62,866 bases of DNA, taken from the NCBI GenBank assembly GCA_964632945.1, contig CAZWCX010000030.1, positions 1 through 62,866 of the forward strand, read 5' to 3'. Made by a program: the position numbers and the translations under genes. Source of the DNA: CAZWCX01 sp964632945. Lineage in GTDB: Bacteria > Planctomycetota > MHYJ01 > WSZJ01 > CAZWCX01. A model generated the notes under the pieces. That model saw nothing but the letters and a program-made list of their open reading frames with translations, did no database searches and was not told the origin of the DNA. Below are positions 62,131 through 62,866 of this stretch, piece by piece (the stretch's first letter is position 1; the number at the start of each line of letters is the position of its first letter).

Positions 62131-62866
62131 TTACAAATCCATTCCGTCGCCCATGCCGCCCATGCCGCCCATCCCCATACCGCCCATGCCCATGCCACCC
62201 ATTCCCATTCCGCCCATGCCCATGCCGCCCATCCCCATCTCGTCCCCGCCCATGCCGGGGGGGCCGTGATGATGGTCGTCGGCCTTCTCTTCGGGCAGGT
62301 CGGCGATCACGCAGTCGGTGGTGAGGAGCATGCCGGCGGAACTGGCGGCGTTGCGCAGCGCGAGCCGGACAACCTTGGTGGGGTCCACGACCCCGGACTT
62401 GAACATGTCGCCGTACTGGCCGCGCTCGGCATCGAAGCCGAAGTCTCCCGACCCGCCGCGCACCTTGTGCAGGACGACCGAACCGTCCTGACCGGCGTTC
62501 TCGGCGATCTGGATGATCGGCGCGGAAACGGCCCGGAGCACGACCTCGCGGCCCGCCGCCTCAGCCCCCTCGAGCGACAGCGACTTGAGCGCATCCGCGG
62601 CGCGGATCAGCGCCACCCCGCCTCCCGCCACGATGCCCTCGGCCACCGCAGCTCGAGTCGCGTGCAGCGCGTCTTCGACGCGCGCCTTCCGTTCCTTCAA
62701 CTCGGCCTCGGTCACGGCGCCCACACGGATCACCGCCACCCCGCCGGACAACTTCGCCACCCGCTCCTCGAGCTTCTCGCGATCATAGTCGCTGTCGGTG
62801 TTCCCGATTTCGCGGCGCAGGAGGTCGACGCGCGCCTTGATCTCGGCGTCCGCGCCGGCGCCCTGG
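62131..62866 (-). CDS. groL: GroEL chaperonin, C-terminal part (cut by window edge)
   Basis: The open frame runs beyond the window end, so only the last 244 residues are visible. They include DYDREKLEERVAKLSGG, AVAEGIVAGGGVALIR and KVVRLALRNAASSAGMLLTT, matching the equatorial C-terminal part of GroEL. The tail is DDHHHGPPGMGG followed by long Gly-Met repeats, the normal but here extended GGM end that projects into the ring cavity. The extra His run is unusual. It precedes groES by 49 bp and is probably the principal GroEL. Confidence 0.95.
   Translation of the reverse strand, partial: QGAGADAEIKARVDLLRREIGNTDSDYDREKLEERVAKLSGGVAVIRVGAVTEAELKERKARVEDALHATRAAVAEGIVAGGGVALIRAADALKSLSLEGAEAAGREVVLRAVSAPIIQIAENAGQDGSVVLHKVRGGSGDFGFDAERGQYGDMFKSGVVDPTKVVRLALRNAASSAGMLLTTDCVIADLPEEKADDHHHGPPGMGGDEMGMGGMGMGGMGMGGMGMGGMGMGGMGGMGDGMDL
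62150..62241. repeat. Coding Gly-Met tandem repeat of groEL1
   Basis: About six copies of a degenerate 15-bp unit encode GMGGM repeats at the GroEL1 C-terminus. They are in frame and coding. Confidence 0.85.

Overview
The window looks like a chromosomal segment of a high-GC (roughly two thirds G+C by eye) Gram-negative bacterium, most likely a planctomycete or another member of the PVC superphylum. The evidence is a small basic protein of a family I recall as restricted to Planctomycetes, Verrucomicrobia and Chlamydiae (52589-52897, minus), a eukaryote-type Ser/Thr kinase with a long TPR tail, many TPR/HEAT/FHA and zinc-ribbon proteins, a GroEL-GroES-GroEL-DnaJ-GrpE chaperone block, and lipid A/KDO genes (lpxD, kdsB). 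The gene complement is mostly housekeeping. I see no insertion sequence, prophage, tRNA, rRNA or CRISPR array.

Layout. 49-8096 (minus): a probable operon of an FHA-domain membrane protein, a PilM-PilN fusion, a PilO/GspM-like protein, a TPR protein with a jelly-roll-like C-terminus and a GspG-like pseudopilin. This looks like a divergent type II secretion or type IV pilus assembly platform. A stand-alone secretin at 22194-23354 may belong to it. 8285-9938: two small envelope proteins. 10416-13475 (minus): kdsB-pyrG-DUF1844 operon behind a consensus promoter. 13702-18455: M16 peptidase, two TPR proteins and an EEP-family phosphoesterase. 18656-21987 (plus): S41 protease, tsaD, larB. 23650-27323 (minus): rpsO-pnp, with an unusually long Arg/Gly/Asp-rich PNPase tail. 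27640-32665: lpxD, a beta-propeller-like protein and a FadJ/FadB-type multifunctional enzyme. 32681-36375 (minus): kinase whose TPR tail is split by a frameshift. 36437-40192 (minus): DUF3857/transglutaminase-like TPR protein. 40549-43968 (plus): a Wzz-like membrane protein fused to receiver-like and PilZ-like domains. 44101-49925: maf, dus, zinc ribbons, a TIGR01777 epimerase and a DUF885 peptidase. 49973-54738: HEAT, MshEN-like/zinc, DUF2914, small basic, DUF89 and SPOR-like proteins. 54739-55708: a long intergenic region with a candidate structured RNA. 55709-62866 (minus): two membrane proteins, FmdB-like protein, grpE, dnaJ, groEL2, groES and a groEL1 cut by the window edge.

Regulation. 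Many intergenic regions contain a sigma-70-like pair of hexamers, usually with exactly 17 bp between them. Two are perfect TTGACA/TATAAT matches, upstream of kdsB and the fmdB-like gene. Several GC hairpins followed by T-rich tracts mark likely intrinsic terminators. I found no CIRCE element in the visible chaperone block.

The observations most worth following are the three-way-junction RNA candidate at 55151-55306, the Wzz-REC-PilZ fusion, the FHA/PilMN/PilO/TPR/pseudopilin operon, the kinase frameshift sitting on a UUCG hairpin, the PNPase tail, and a possible leaderless mRNA at 50840.
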